Positions 30,574-44,135 of a stretch of DNA of 64,000 nt are shown here, in pieces. This DNA is from Hemileia vastatrix (Eukaryota; Basidiomycota; Pucciniomycetes; Pucciniales; Zaghouaniaceae), in contig JASXTE010000002.1 of NCBI GenBank assembly GCA_030280995.1, positions 40,032,183 to 40,096,182 of the forward strand, written 5' to 3'. Within the stretch, counting starts at the first letter, position 1. The number at the start of each line of letters is the position of its first letter. The notes beneath the pieces were generated by a model. It worked only from the letters and a program-made list of their open reading frames with translations. It was not told the DNA's origin and did not search any database. The position numbers were made by a program, and so were the translations under genes.

Positions 30574-33500
30574 ATGCCTCCATTTTTTCATGTATGTCAA
30601 TGTCAAGAGCTTGGATGTGTCAATAGAAAGTATAAAACTTCTTCTGGGTCCTTTGAAGTTGGTATGGCTTTCAAAAGCTCTAATTCTTACACAAAATATC
30701 AAGAGTAAAGGAATAGGAAGGCCCAGATGGTTATTTCTTCCAACAATCCACTTAACATTGGAAGTTCCAGCTCCACAGAAACATTAAGCTTTATATCTAT
30801 AGTTCAAAGTGAGAATAAAAGTCTTTATGATGTTTTGATGATTTATTATATAGTGGCAGTCGCTATTGGGGGCAGAAGTATCTTCAACAGTCTCTAGAAA
30901 CTCAAATCTTGGGGAACAGTATAGCTGAATAATTATGTGGCAGGCAGAAAAGCTTTCTCTGATTCATGATTTGAGCAAAGAAGGTTGTACTCAATTTTTG
31001 GATGAAGAAATTAAGAAGCTCAAACTTCTAGGTGATAGTGGAAGACTGGATTCTGATAGCATTGTCCACCTGATCCCATGCTCAATAGATACGGGTTTTA
31101 GTTGATTAAAGCTCAATCAATCATTTTTCACTAAAACATGCTGTCCTAAATGCTTTGCTATTTATGAGTATAACTCTGACTCTCAACCATCTATACTATG
31201 TTGCAATCAACTGTTTTTTTCATCATCAAAGCGCTATTTAAAAATTTTTGGAGCAGGACAAATTGTAGTTAAATGTGATGAAAGGCTGTATTTGATGGAG
31301 GAACATCAAGAACATGTAAAATACTATTCTCTTAAAACATTTCATCAACATTGTTTTATCAACTGGCTTAAGGAAAAGATCAAACTGTTCAAATTTGAGA
31401 TTCTGATTGAGAAGAAAAACCCCTGTGGCAGACAATGTAGAGTGTGATTTGATGAAGGATATTTGTGATGGTTCAATTTGGAAAAACTTTCCCATTACCA
31501 CTCCAGCTCTGGGTGGCAATGATGATGAATATACAATAACTTCAGGCAACTTAATGTTTAATTTATATGTCAACTGGTTTAGGCCTGGTGGTAATAGGAT
31601 TGGAGGTCATCAGAAGTCTGTAGGCAATATTATGATGGTGTGTATGAGCCTACCTCAAGAAGATAGATAAAAAATGGAAAATCTTTTTTTGTATGCTATT
31701 ATACCTGGAACAACAGAACCCACAAGTGAACAGCTTAATCACCTTCTAAAACTGCTGGTTAATGATATAAAAAATCTATGGGATGTTATATTGATTGAAA
31801 AGACCCATCTTTATCCACAAGGCCGGAAATTAAGAGTTGCATTGTTCTCTTTAATAGGTGACATTCCTGCAATACGAAAATTGGCTGACTTTTGGAGTCA
31901 CTCTGAAAGAATGTTCTGCTCTTTCTGTAATATCTCTAAAGATGAAATTAGTGAAAAGAATGTGGGAAATTTTTCATTACAGAATCATGAGGATCATATG
32001 TGCTGGGAAACAAAGTGGAAAAATTCTAAGTCACATTGGGAGTGTGTATCAATTGTTCAGAATCATGGGGTACAATGGAGTGAGCTGAATAACCTTGAAT
32101 ATTGGCATCCAACTGAATATTTCTCAATTGATGTTATGCATTCACATATGCTTGGCAAGCTAAAAGATCACAGTCTAAGCTATTTTCAAATCCAAAATGC
32201 AGCAAAAGATCTAGAAAAAAAAGCTGGAATAAGATAAAAATTGGCATGTAAGAGAAGAAGATAACAATTTATTTTCTGATAATTCACTGCATAAAAATTC
32301 TAAAAAACATAGAAGTAGCTTAAGCACCATGAATAATGATGATGATGATACAGGACACACGAGACAGCACAAGGGGCAAAGACTTACGAGTTCAAGACAG
32401 TCATCAAGTCATCATGGACTAGATAGTAAAGGATTGGGAACAAATTGATCAAGAAGCCAGAGTAGGTCATCCAGCTCCAAATTTATTCCTCCATATAGCA
32501 ATTTGGCCTCATTACAGTCTCACAGCAGTGGCAGTAGGAATTCATTGTATAACTTAAGGCAACAGAGCATTAGCATATCACAGAGTGAAGGATCTCACTC
32601 ATCAAATGATACAGCTAGAGATGATGAAAATAAAAGGAAAGGTAAGGAGAAAGAAAATGAAGGTAGTAGTAATCCACAAATCACAGCAGAAGAGCTACAG
32701 GTTGTATGGAAGATAATTGATCAAGAAGACCTCCCTGGCTAACACAAGTTCCAAAATCAGTAGGATCTAAAAAGGCAGGATCCCTCAAGGCAGCAGAATG
32801 GCACATGCTGTATACTCTCTACTTTCCTTTGTCACTTATACCCTGTTGGTTTGAAAAATATAAAGAATCTGAATCTTCAGCTTCCTCAGCTGAAAAACCA
32901 AGAGAATATTATATTCTCAAGTCACTTGTAACATTATGCTCAATCACCAATTTTTTGACATAAAAATATACAGACTAATGAGCTTAAAGATCTGGATCAA
33001 TTTCTGTTAGAGTATTGTGAGTGCCTGGAAGAGGGTTGGAAGAATATTAACGCAAAGCCAAATCTGCATATCACTCAAAATTATCCTGAAATGATAAAGC
33101 ATCTTGGCCCACCACCAGGCACAGCTACTTGGTCTGGAGAGCAGGTGAATCATATATTATCTGAAATTCCAAACAATCACCATCCACATATGTAATGTTT
33201 GTAAGCAATGATTTAAAAACTCAGCTGTGATAATTTATAAATATTGACCACAGGAGAGATACCGCTAACAATGCTCAAACATTGGTACCGGAAGTCTAGG
33301 GTATTAAATCTTGGTGAAGCTGAAGATAATGATCAATGTGAGACTAACAAAAGCCATATTGATCTTGATAAACAAAACAAATGGATCCATCTAAGTATGG
33401 CATTATTTACTAAATGGGTAAGGGCACAAATGGTAAAAGAAACTTCAAGACAGGCTTTGACACCATCAGAGAAATATGGGGATTGGGTAGTTGAAACTGA

Positions 33501-33945
33501 TAAATGGAAAGAGGTTTACTAGTTACCATTGACACATTGCTAATTCAACAATTGAATTCTACTGAGGAAAAGATAGCCAGTTTGGGCAAATTGATGATCT
33601 TTCCAGGTCAAACAAAAAGAATGATCAAATCTATTTAATAGTAAGTCCTTTCAAGGAGCTTTGTCCAGAAGAAACATCAAAGGATCCCTATGAGCTTTTC
33701 CCACAAGTGCATTGTTGGTTAGTAAGAGTAGCCAAAGCAACTCAAATTGTGATTAAGAAAGATGCAAGAATTGGACATGCAGCTACTGTCAAGCACAAAA
33801 AAGGAATGTTTGGAATCAAAGACGAGGTTGTCACTGCCATCGGACTGCAGACAGTAGTGAGTAAAAAAATTAATCAAATTTATTTTCTGTTGACTAGCAT
33901 CTTTGTGTTAATTTGTAGGATTGGTGATGTTTGTAAATGGTAAAA
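30574..33945 (+). pseudogene. CACTA (En/Spm) Tnp2-type transposase remnant
   Basis: The start near 30574 gives a Cys-rich segment (HVCQCQELGCVNRKYKTSSG). Then come CCPKCFAIYEY (zinc ribbon-like), NLMFNLYVNWFRPGGNRIGG and AIIPGTTEPTSEQLN, LRVALFSLIGDIPAIRKLAD, MFCSFCNIS, and HPTEYFSIDVMHSHMLGKL, all in Tnp2 order. After a Ser/Lys-rich insertion come the C-terminal KHLGPPPGTATWSGEQ and, further on, CPEETSKDPYELFPQVHCWL and IGHAATVKHKKGMFGIKDEV. Several stops and frameshifts (for example near 31405 and 31668, and 32236) disable it. It is the only CACTA transposase in the window, so it is a candidate source for the CACTA MITEs, though its own ends were not found. Confidence 0.75.
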
Positions 33946-34343
33946 GAAATATTTCAATGCTCAATTAAAAATGCAATGCATCCAACTTACCTTATCTTAA
34001 GTCAGTCAACAATTACATTGGTTGCTTTTATTGCAAGAGAACCCATGCTTTCAATGAGTCATTTTTATCTTAAATGTAAGAAAGAAAGAAAGAAAATCAT
34101 GATAATGAGAAATATGATAAAATTGTTACTTAATGAATGATCTTCTTGCTCATTCATCTACTATAAATAGTTTGAACTTCCAACTTTAGCTGATAGCTAT
34201 ATATTATTCACTTTATTTCTCCCCAAGAGAACATACTTGTTAACAAGACTATAAACATAGTATCTTTTTTTACTTTAACTTTGATATGTATAAATTTTAA
34301 CAACTGATTATTTTTATTTTATTTTATTTTATTACAGTTCATT

Positions 34344-35960
34344 ATGGATGATAATTTTTAAGGGATTTCTGTTGACCCAACTGATTCTGATTGTTTTCCA
34401 CCTCAACATACTAATACTGGAAACACTCCTCCATCACCCGCTGCTGATACACCTCCAGATGCATCTCAATCTGTACTGCCTAATCATAACCTACCACCTA
34501 ATCCAAATCCAGGCCAAGAGTATCATGCAGAACCAAGAAATTTTAATCCCAATCATCCTTCTGCTCCTGAAAGTGCTGATCAGCAAGGAAGAGATTGGGC
34601 TAGTGAAGTATTGAGGGAATTTTTTGGAGACCAATCATCATCTGCTCAGCCTAACCAAGGAGAAAGCACAAGTGGAGATGGTAAGTCAAATTTGTAGTGT
34701 ATTCTTTTATTTAAAAATAACCAATTTAATTAACTTATTTTAATTGTTAGTAAATCCCTCAATCATTATGGGTATCAGTGATTACCACAGACTCAATTCA
34801 GCAGAGTCTCATGAACAAGAATGGGTGTTAAGGGCTGTAAGTGGCTTAGTTAGAAGGAATGATGTTCCCAGGAGCTCAGACAGTCTAAAGAGAAATATTT
34901 ACCACTTTCTGAAGTATTGTCTTGGGGGACCAACACAAATAGCAAAATATCCTGCAAGCCCAACACCTTTAGAGATTGAAAATTGGAAAGCTTGGAACCA
35001 ATCCAAACTGTCCTAACCCAAGTCCAATATTCTAACTGTGCCAATTCTGCAGCTGATTGACAATTTCTGATAACCAATTCTACAACCTTCTTGTGATCCA
35101 AAATTTGACTATCCAAATTTTTTCCAGCACCTGAGCCTTGAGGACTAAAAGGAGGAGCACCAATCCCACTTTCTGTCAAAAGAAACTTAGAGCGTGAATT
35201 GCAAGAAAAAGGTTTTTGGAAATTGGACTTTGATTGGACTTGCTGTGATCTTTTGGAATCAACTTGGAATCAAGTCATGGGAAGCATAGTATGCAACCAC
35301 TGTACCAGGTGGCTCACCACCTTGAATACAATCAATCAGTCAAAGCTTCAGTTCAATCAATGTGTTATTGAGAAATGGGTAGTTAATAAGGGGAAGGGGA
35401 TGATAAGGTTGTTTGGGCAAGAAGAGGAAAGGGTGTAAAGAGAAATGATGGAAAAGAGGGCAAGGGCACAGGTAAAACGTTATTGGACCAAGGTAAGTTT
35501 TTTATTTTACTTTGCTTTTTGTTATTATGAAGTTGAATTAGTTTGAATTCAGATTGCTAGTGCATGCTAAAAGTTAGCAAGAGATCTCTGCAGTGATGTG
35601 CCAGGTTTTGTTGTGCTTTTTCATGATACTAGGTGCATCTCTGATATCAAGGAAGGCCCACCACCAGCCCCAACTGCACCCATCTGAGCTATTCCTGGAT
35701 GGCAAAATCCTGAACTCAATGATTTGTTTAAAAAAATGGATAAGATGACAAAGGACTTAGCCCATACACCATCTCAAAGAAAATAAGCATTAAAAACATA
35801 TTCACAGTCATCAGAAAGGACAGTTTCACAAGATGGTATATTCAATGTTCCCAAATACCTCCCCAAGAATTGCTATTCAGAAACATTTTTGGCAGGATTA
35901 TCAGGTTGGAGCTGATATTGATCTGGTAAAGATTAGGGAATCAATTAATACAGCATCAAC
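34344..35960 (+). pseudogene. Accessory protein family with WNQ...HW-like and LPxxCYS motifs, copy B
   Basis: Starting at ATG 34344 (in-frame TAA six codons on) there is a Pro/Asn-rich region, then a clean intron at about 34681-34750 (GATG|GTAAGT...TGTTAG), then SLKRNIYHFLKYCLGGPTQI. Later frames give DLLESTWNQVMGSIVCNHCT and KWVVNKGKGMIRLFGQEEER, and near 35840 NVPKYLPKNCYSETFLAGLS. The last two landmarks match copy A at 28170-29150. It follows the CACTA transposase on the same strand and could be a second gene of that element. Function unknown; multiple stops. Confidence 0.45.
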
Positions 35961-36174
35961 ATCATCATAACTTGGGTATAACAGTGATCTTCTGTGTAAT
36001 ATAGCTATCTTATATTGAATTTTATGTATTATGTTATTTTTCAAAGCAACTTGGTAAATGTTATAAGGTGATATTGAGATAGAGTAACATTTTATTTAAG
36101 AAAAACAAATAATGTATGAGATATAAAAATGTATTTTCAACAAATTGATGGTCCATACCTCTTTATGTCACCTT

Positions 36175-38095
36175 TATGTATCCATATTAATTTCGATCGA
36201 AATTAATGTTGACCAATACATAGTGAATACATGCTATGCCACTTACACTTTTCAGGCATAGCTACCATTAAATATGCCAGTATCAAAATCAATGAGCATG
36301 TTAATCATGAATTTCTGAAGTCAACTGCATATTTTTATGCATGGTGCCTTTCCAACATTAATTTTAATCAAAATTAATTTTGAATCTGGCATATTGAGTG
36401 GTAGCTATTCCTGGAAAGTGTAAGTGGCATAGTGTGTATTCATTATGTATTGGTCAACATTAATTTTGATCAAATTTAATATTGACATTTGCATATTGAA
36501 TCCAAACCAGCAAACAACCCAAAAAATTCTTCATAATACTGCTCATTAATTTTGATCAAAATTAGGGTTGACCATATACATATTGAATGGTAGTTATATC
36601 TGGTGTGTGTAAGTTGTAAAGCTTGTGTTCAATGTGTATTGGTAAACATTAATTTTGATTGAAGTTAATATTAATGTGTAAATGATATATACATGCTCAA
36701 TATGCATTGTAATGTGTTTACCTAAGAATAGAGGGCCCTAATTTTCATCTTACAGAAAAATGCTTGGTGGCATGTCAAATTAAATTTTAATTGAAATTAA
36801 TGTTGACATGTTACCATGCATAACAGTAAGCAACTGACTGCATAAATTGATGATAATCATGAACCTTAATTTTGATTGAAATTAATGTTGCCAAATGAAG
36901 ATTGAAGAAAAGCTATGCCACTTACACTAGCCAGGCATATTAACTATTTATTATGTATTGGTCAACATTAATTTTGATAGAAATTAACATGGATATGTAA
37001 ATATTATATTTACCCTCAACATGTATAGTAAATTTCAATACTTAAGAATACTTGCTGTCATTTACATGTCATGCAAAAAGCCATTATATCATCTCAACAT
37101 TAATTTTGATCAAAATTAATGTTGGCATGCCATTATGCATTGAAACATTTAACTGACTAAAAAAGTTCATGATCAAATTGCTCATTAATTTTGATCAAAA
37201 TTAATGTTGACCAATACATATTTAATTTAAGCTATTTCCACTTACTCAGAACAGATATAACTACCATTTAATATTTATATGTTCAGCCTTAATTTTGATT
37301 GAAATTAATGGGCAGTTTTATGAAGAATATTTTGGGTGGTTTGCTAGCTTGGATTCAATATGCAAATGTCATTATTAAATTCAATCAAAATTAATGTTGA
37401 CAAATACATAATGAATACACACTATGCCAATTACACTTACCAGGCATAGCTACATGCAATATGCCAGTATCAAAAGTAATTTCTATTGAAATTAATGTTG
37501 TCAAGGCACCATGCATAAAAATAAGCAGTTGACTCCAGAAATTCATGATTATCATGCTCATTAATTTTTTATACTGGCATATTTAATGGTAGCTATTCCT
37601 GGAAAGTGTAAGTGGCATAGCATGTATTCACTATGTATTAGTCAAAATTAATTTCAATTGAAATTAATATGGACATGGACTATGCATAAAATTCCAATAA
37701 TTATAGGTAAGCTAAGCAGTTGGATTAACTGGTTTGATCAAGTACACCATATAAAAATTTATGTTTTAATGCCTTGGTTAATTCCAATCGAAATTAATTT
37801 TAAGCCATGCATGTTGAATTTTATCTATGTCTGTGTAGTCTATGTGACATGGCTTGTATTCAATATGCATGGGTCTACATTAATTTCGATTGAAATTATG
37901 AGGTTCATTGCCTCATAAATTTTGTGGTTTCTTTCAGGGTTCCATGCATGGTGCCATATGATACTTGTTAATTCCTATCAAAATTAATTTCAACACCAAT
38001 ATATTGAATACAAACCATGGCACTTACAGTACTTGGTCATAGCTAAAATTCAATATGCCAGTCTCAAAATTAATTTCAATAGAAATTAATCAGGA
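36175..38095. repeat. Satellite of about 19 palindromes with GATC-type centres
   Basis: The core AATTTTGATCAAAATT (variants AATTTCGATCGAAATT and AATTTCAATTGAAATT) recurs about every 80-110 bp, usually flanked by ATTA/TAAT and then GTTGACCAATACAT. The spacers occur in both orientations (TGCCACTTACACTT...GCATAGCTACCATT and its inverse), so larger palindromes of about 200 bp are built around each core. Clear cores start near 36187, 36361, 36462, 36549, 36653, 36870, 36969, 37102, 37186, 37291, 37646 and 37884. No coding capacity. Confidence 0.9.
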
Positions 38096-39245
38096 TCCAT
38101 GAAGTTTATCAATAGTGTATGAGTTAAATTTCAAGTCATATGTTCCATCATTTTCTTGCACCCATTTCTAGGTTATCTCAACAATTTTTTTCAAGTTTTA
38201 TTATATTTATCAAAACTGTGATAAGTGATGAAAAATTAGCTAATCCAAATCTCAAATTGAATATTAATGTTTTAATAATTTTGAATTTTGCTTAAGGTAT
38301 TTCATTGGGTGATTAATAATAATATTTTATCAACTTAGTAGTCCTATAAATTTTGAAAAGTAACAATATTGGTATAGTTAGGGACAACAATGCAAAATCT
38401 TGTGCAGACTAAGATATATTGTAAAATAAAACTATTCAATTTTTTTCCCTTAGTTGCATCCAAGTTTATCAATGGTTTGGTCACTGGGCCCATACCCTAG
38501 CCCGACACTCCTCCTGTAACTTAAAAAACAAATTCTTATCTTAAATTCTAATGTTACCAATTTTATATTTATAATTCATTTCTTGTTTGGTGAGGCATAT
38601 CAGTATATTTGTGAATCTCTCATTGTCATCTGAAAGTAAATTTAACAAATAGTTATAAAGCATTATCCTTTGTTTTCATAAAATATACTAATTAAGTGTA
38701 TCTCCATTGTTTAGGAGTAAATTCTAATTTAAAAAATTTTGTATTTACCCATGGCAATTTACATATGGGATATGCATTTTTTATTATTTGTTTTTCATAA
38801 TAAAAGTCCCCAAAGAATTCCTAGTATTTTCTGTTAGCTACATCAAATTTTGCTTCAATATAAACAGATTGTGATTTAGCATGTTACTGAGTTTACCCCA
38901 CTATGAATAATACATGTTAAAAAAAGCTCAAATAATATATAATCCCCCTCTTTATGTTTTCTGTTTCTTTCATCCTCACTTTAATTTTAATTTCAATCTT
39001 ATTCAATTTTTTATCCTATTAAATTATCAACTTCAATTTTCTAGAATAGAGTTTCTTATAATTATTTATCATATTACATCATAATTTTTTGATATCAAAT
39101 ACTTTATTTTTATATTCATTAATCAATATGTCTATTATTCAAAATCCTACACCTCCACTTTGTATGTGTATCATGTTCCTCTCTCTTAATTTATATATTT
39201 CACTTATGTTCTATATCTTTTGTTTTTCAAAAAATTGATTTTCCA
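38096..39245. other. AT-rich spacer
   Basis: Mostly AT-rich DNA. A short G+C-richer patch at about 38480-38520 (GGGCCCATACCCTAGCCCGA) stands out and may be the end of an unrecognised retroelement. Otherwise nothing is seen. Confidence 0.4.
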
Positions 39246-41545
39246 GCGCCCAAATGTTTTCCATTCCACTCTCTGATTGATACTTTCTTTGAAGCTTTTG
39301 AGCTTGCACCATGTCTTCCACATGTCATGGCACCTAACCCTCATGTACTTGACAATGAGAGGCAGGAAATAACAAGAGTTCAGTAGTGCAATTTACTTGA
39401 ATTGGCCAGAGATAAAACGGAAGAACTTGTCAAGATCCTTAACAATAATCCTTCATATTTATCTAACCGTTGTAACAACTTACTCCAATATGTGAAAAGC
39501 CTTGAAAAATGTATGCTCTTCACTTTTTTTGTCTCCTTTTAAATTAGTAGATAAGATTATTAATATTTTTTTTCTTCATATATATTTGTAGCTTACGAGG
39601 AGGGTATGATTCCTCCTAATGAAGTCATTGTCATTAGGGATGATGATGAGACAGATGAACCATCAGCTTCAACTCATGCTTCAACTTCTAAGGAAAATCT
39701 TGAAACACCTGTTATTTGCTCCAAGAAAAAGAAATTATCCCAAGGCTCCTCTTTTGTTCGACGTATTAAACCGGCTTCTGCTAATGATTTTTCTGATGTA
39801 TCAAATAATAAATCTCAAAAAAATAGCAAAGGCTTTGGTAATCAGTATATTCTTGTTTCCTTTTTTTTTATTGATATTATTTTATCTTTAAAATTCTATC
39901 ATATATCTCTTTTTTTGCTTACATATTGTACTTTTTATCTTTCTTTTGATATTTTGTACCAGAAACTCACCTACTGTAGATTGTTCCATCTATAAACGCC
40001 CTCTCCCTGATGAAGATGATGAAAGAGTGATGAAAATAGCAATGATGAACTGTCAGAATATGAAGCTATGCTTGCTCATTGAAACCAGCAAACTTTAAAA
40101 TCTTCTTCAAGACATGACGATATGTTTGATGAAGATGATGATTCAAACAGCTCATCACCGAATTCCTTCATTTCTAAGAAGCAATACCCATCACCTCCTA
40201 AATTACCTACTTTGACCTCTTTGAAAGCTTCTCTACCAATGAAATCAACTCCAATAAATATATCAAAAAAACCTCTAACTTATTCATCCTCAGTTCTAAA
40301 AGACTCTGATTTTCAGGAGGAATTCTGTCAAATTCATAAATTTTATAAAGGTAGAATCAGCACGGCAAAGGTCCTTAGGTCATGGTTGGAAATTTTTACT
40401 CTCCTCAAATTAAGCTCTTCTACTTCTTCTCAAGAGCCCATGTTAAATATTCCAATGTTTACTTTTCATTGGGAAAAATCTTGTGGAGAAGATTGGCTTT
40501 CAAAACTTACTGAGTTATGTAAGTTACCATAATTTTTATTCTTAACTTTTTTCTTTTACTTATTTTTTTTCCTTTTGTAGCAAATATTTTTTAGAGATTG
40601 ATAGCTCACAGCCATGGGTACTTGATAATATTGATTTCAAAAAAATGGAAGATTTATGTGATCCTGATGGTTTAAATACCAAAATTCTTTCCTCAACAAA
40701 GAAAACAGATCACCCCAAATCCAATCTTAACCAAATGCTCATGAGATTAATGATCCCAAGTGATCACTGCCATTCTTCAGGGGTATCTCTTATATCATCT
40801 TCACTTTATCTGACCGCACATGAATTCAGCCAGCTTCCATCACATCAAAAATTTAACTCAGATTGTCCAATTGAACGTGGTCTTCAGCTTCTAGCTCACC
40901 TTTCAAATCTGAAGAGTCCAATTCCTGATGGCTTAGAAGTTGGTCCCACTGCACTTCAAACTCATGATATATCGATGTCAACTCTTCTTCAAACCAGAAA
41001 TATTATCATTGATATAATTATGTCAATTATCATTCTTAAATCAAAATATTGTGCTGCAAAAATATCAAGTGGAAAGACTAGCAAAGCTCAACAATTGAGT
41101 CAGAAATAAGAAAATACTCAACTGACTATAATGAAACAGAAACAAAAGGCTGCGCTAAACAAGATAAATTCTGAATAATCCCACCACCAATATCAATCTT
41201 TCACATTCTATATAATCGATGGTGTCTGTGGTTTATTTCTGAGCTCTCAAGATCATAGATTGGCTTCAGCAGCTGATTGCTTGGAGGTGATATCAGAAAT
41301 TAAGTTTCTTAATTTACATGAAAAAAAAATCATTTGATGGAAGAAATAATTTGGAAAAATTTAAATAACTATATTTTAAAATTAATAAAACCTTTTATAG
41401 GCAAGTGTGATCCATTTCCTTTAAATTTTGATACCCCAAGTCCTCTGGAAGTTTCTAGGGCTATTTCTGCAGATTTTCTTAATCACTGGAGCTCCATTCA
41501 GCCAGTATCACATTTTTTTGCTAAACATAGCCTTTCAATAAATTA
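39246..41545 (+). pseudogene. Unrecognised degraded multi-exon gene
   Basis: Protein-like segments follow each other: CFPFHSLIDTFFEAFELAPC (with TAG in CAG TAG TGC near 39385), an intron at 39511-39591 (GTATGC...TTGTAG), YEEGMIPPNEVIVIRDDDET, an intron at 39838-39962, an acidic region (DEDDE), FQEEFCQIHKFYKGRISTAK with VLRSWLEIF, a probable donor TAT|GTAAGT near 40519, then SQPWVLDNIDFKKMEDLCDP, and a last frame with KCDPFPLNFDTPSPLEVSRA ending at 41545. A frameshift near 40025 and a TGA near 40080 indicate decay. I do not recognise the family. It is convergent with the TET-like pseudogene at 42343. Confidence 0.45.
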
Positions 41546-42342
41546 ATATTCCAACATGTAAATAGATAAAGTTCTGTGTATATGATTTATCTTGTATAAT
41601 TCAAGTTATTTTCCTTCAAATATGTCAAACATGTGGCCATCTTTGAAATTTATTAAGAAACCTTTGACATGATTTTCTAAATTAATTATTAAAAAAAATT
41701 ATTGTAAGTCCAGCAATAACAAAGAATTTAAAATCTACTTATATGATTTCAAATACTTGTATTAAACTCTTAAATATTTTATTGCTTATATAAAAATATG
41801 ATAACTGCTCTAGTTTGGTTACTTTACCTTAAATTTTGAATAATCTATTAATTTTTACAAATTTTTTCATTGATTGTAACTTTTTTAATCAGAAGTAGAA
41901 CAATTTAAATAATTAAATGAGTGTATTCTTAAAAAAATACAATTTAATCTATTATTGATTCAAAATTCTTTCATCAACTCTTTATTATTAACTTTTTATT
42001 AATAAGCCTGTTTGACCTAAAATACTATACAGTTAATTTGGTAGAATTAAAAGCACATTCTTATGGCTAATATATTTCAAATTCTTTATTATAGTTTTTT
42101 TATTTTAGAACCTTTGCTACAAATTTAATAAAAATGACATTTAAAGATTTCACAACTTATATATTTCCTCAAAAGTAAATCAAATTTTCTTATAATATTA
42201 TGAAAAAAAATTGTTCTATTTCACAAATAAAAAAAATAGATAATACTATAATCATCACAACTGAAAATTTACAGCTACTCCCAGTATTTATCATGTTTAA
42301 TTTTGCATTAAGTTGTATATATATGATATAAATTTTTAATAT
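41546..42342. other. AT-rich intergenic DNA
   Basis: Very AT-rich; no gene or repeat structure recognised. Confidence 0.5.
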
Positions 42343-43550
42343 TTAAATATTTAAATATTTTAGATTTGTCTTAACATTAGATAAATAATACTTTTCTGAC
42401 TCTATTTCTTCCTCCATTAAGTCATCTCTTTTCAAAAAATCTCTCAAAGCACTAATCAAATATTCAAACCTATATTCTTCTTCTTTAATTTCCAAGTACT
42501 CTGAAATATCAAAATCAAAAACATTAAGCTTTTCTATAGCATGAAAAATTCTAGTGCTGATTTGAATAGAAGAACCTATCCTCGTGAAGCCAGGGATTTT
42601 GTGACATCTTGAGGTAAAATGCCTCAGTTGATTGGCAGGCCATAATGTCACTGTTATTCCATTAGCTGCTTCAAATTGATTTTACTTCAAATTTTGGGAA
42701 ACATAAGTTCTCCACCTGTTTGTCATGGTTGGGTCATATTGTACTTCATATGAATAGTATTTTTTTCTGTATCTTTAGGAAAAAATATTCTTAAAGTATA
42801 CTCACTTGCATCCTTATCAAGATGAACCTCATTGGAGAACCCATTACCATTTGCTCCAGATGTCCAAGTTAAATTACTAGCAAACAGTACACCCTCTTCT
42901 TCACTAGAAACTTTTGAAAATCCAGGAATACCAAGTTTTGCACAAAGATTAGTTGCCTCGTTGTACTTTACATATGATATTTTTTTAAAAAAATATTCAA
43001 CGTACATTGCAATCCTCTTCATTTGTTTTTTATATTCATCCATGTGTACAATATCATCAGTGTATTCATCTGCAAGGAAAAGCATTTGAAAATTCAGTAT
43101 TTAAATTAAAAAAAGTGATACTTATGAATATATAAAGATTTATTCCTATCTAAAATAAAGCCATCACCAAACATTCTTCAAAAACCACCAGCTCTTTGAT
43201 GATAACCATTATTTGTAATTTTATTTTCACAGTAAGAAAGATCCTTAATGCATTGCATCATAGCTTCTAACATATCTAGCTCTTTGATCTCATGAATTTC
43301 AAAAGTCTGCACAAGAACATTAGGTATTAAGACACCTTTTGGTTTATAAATACTAAAACCAGGAAAAAAATTGTAATAATTATTGCAATTTTCATATTAT
43401 TTGCATAAGATTGTGCATAGAAATGTAGCTTCTTCCTGTCTGTATCCATTCCAAGAGCATTTACAAGTTTCATTCTGGTGGCAATGTCTTTTGCCCACCT
43501 ATTGATAGAGTTCTTCCCTGGCTATTTTTTTTTGAATTTTTACTCATTGA
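42343..43550 (-). pseudogene. Second TET/JBP-like 2OG-Fe(II) dioxygenase, degraded
   Basis: Segments on the minus strand, in order: PNVLVQTFEIHEIKELDMLE (about 43330), an intron-like gap near 43090-43150, MYVEYFFKKISYVKYNEATN, LGIPGFSKVSSEEEGVLFAS with NLTWTSG, FSNEVHLDKDASEYTLRIFF (H-x-D Fe ligands in HLD), then VTLWPANQLRHFTSRCHKIP (distal His region) and GFTRIGSSIQISTRIFHAIE, ending at 42343. The order and motifs match the copy at 15499-17002, and here the Arg of TRIGSSIQIS is kept. Frame changes at 42650-42730, a stop near 43180 and loss of the iron-site neighbourhood between exons suggest a pseudogene. No transposase of the same element was found beside it. Confidence 0.65.
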
Positions 43551-43794
43551 TGGTTAAATCCTAAGAGAATGAAATTCTGATTTAAAATTGAAAAAAATTA
43601 AAAATTAGAAAATAGTAACAGAATTTTAATTATCAGTCAATGATAACTTTAACTTTATCATATCTTCAATATTAGAAATATAAAATTAGCATATCTACAT
43701 ATTAGTAAATTTATATACTTTTTCTTTATTTCAAATATTAAGAAAGTGTTTCAAAGGTATACTTTATTAAATTATACATATATAGAGCATAGCT

Positions 43795-44135
43795 TTATCA
43801 TGTATGTATTCAGAAAGTACAAGATTTGGCTCTATACTAAATATTAATAATATAATGTAAGTATAACTCCAATACACTAGTAATATTAAAAAATTTATAG
43901 AATTATCATATCCACATATATAAAATGAAAAATCTTGCTCTGACCAATATATTGACTTAGAAAGTTATACTTCAATAAATTATTAATTTTTAAATTGTAG
44001 CATTGTCCTGTATGCTTTCAGCAAGTACGAGACTTTGAAAAAATTTAAAAATCAATAAATTAAAGGTAAAGTACAAACAATCTAATTATTATTATGAAAA
44101 GAAAAACATTATCCTGTATGCTTTCAGCAAGTACA
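43795..44135. repeat. Three dispersed copies of TGTATGCTTTCAGCAAGTAC
   Basis: Copies lie near 43801 (diverged), 44010 and 44112, in AT-rich DNA. The remainder to about 45130 is AT-rich with no supported gene. Confidence 0.5.

Noticed and set aside
36175..38095. CRISPR-like array (regularly spaced palindromic repeats)
   Set aside because: The spacers are themselves repeats in both orientations, the repeats vary freely, there are no cas genes, and the surrounding genes have introns and are fungal.
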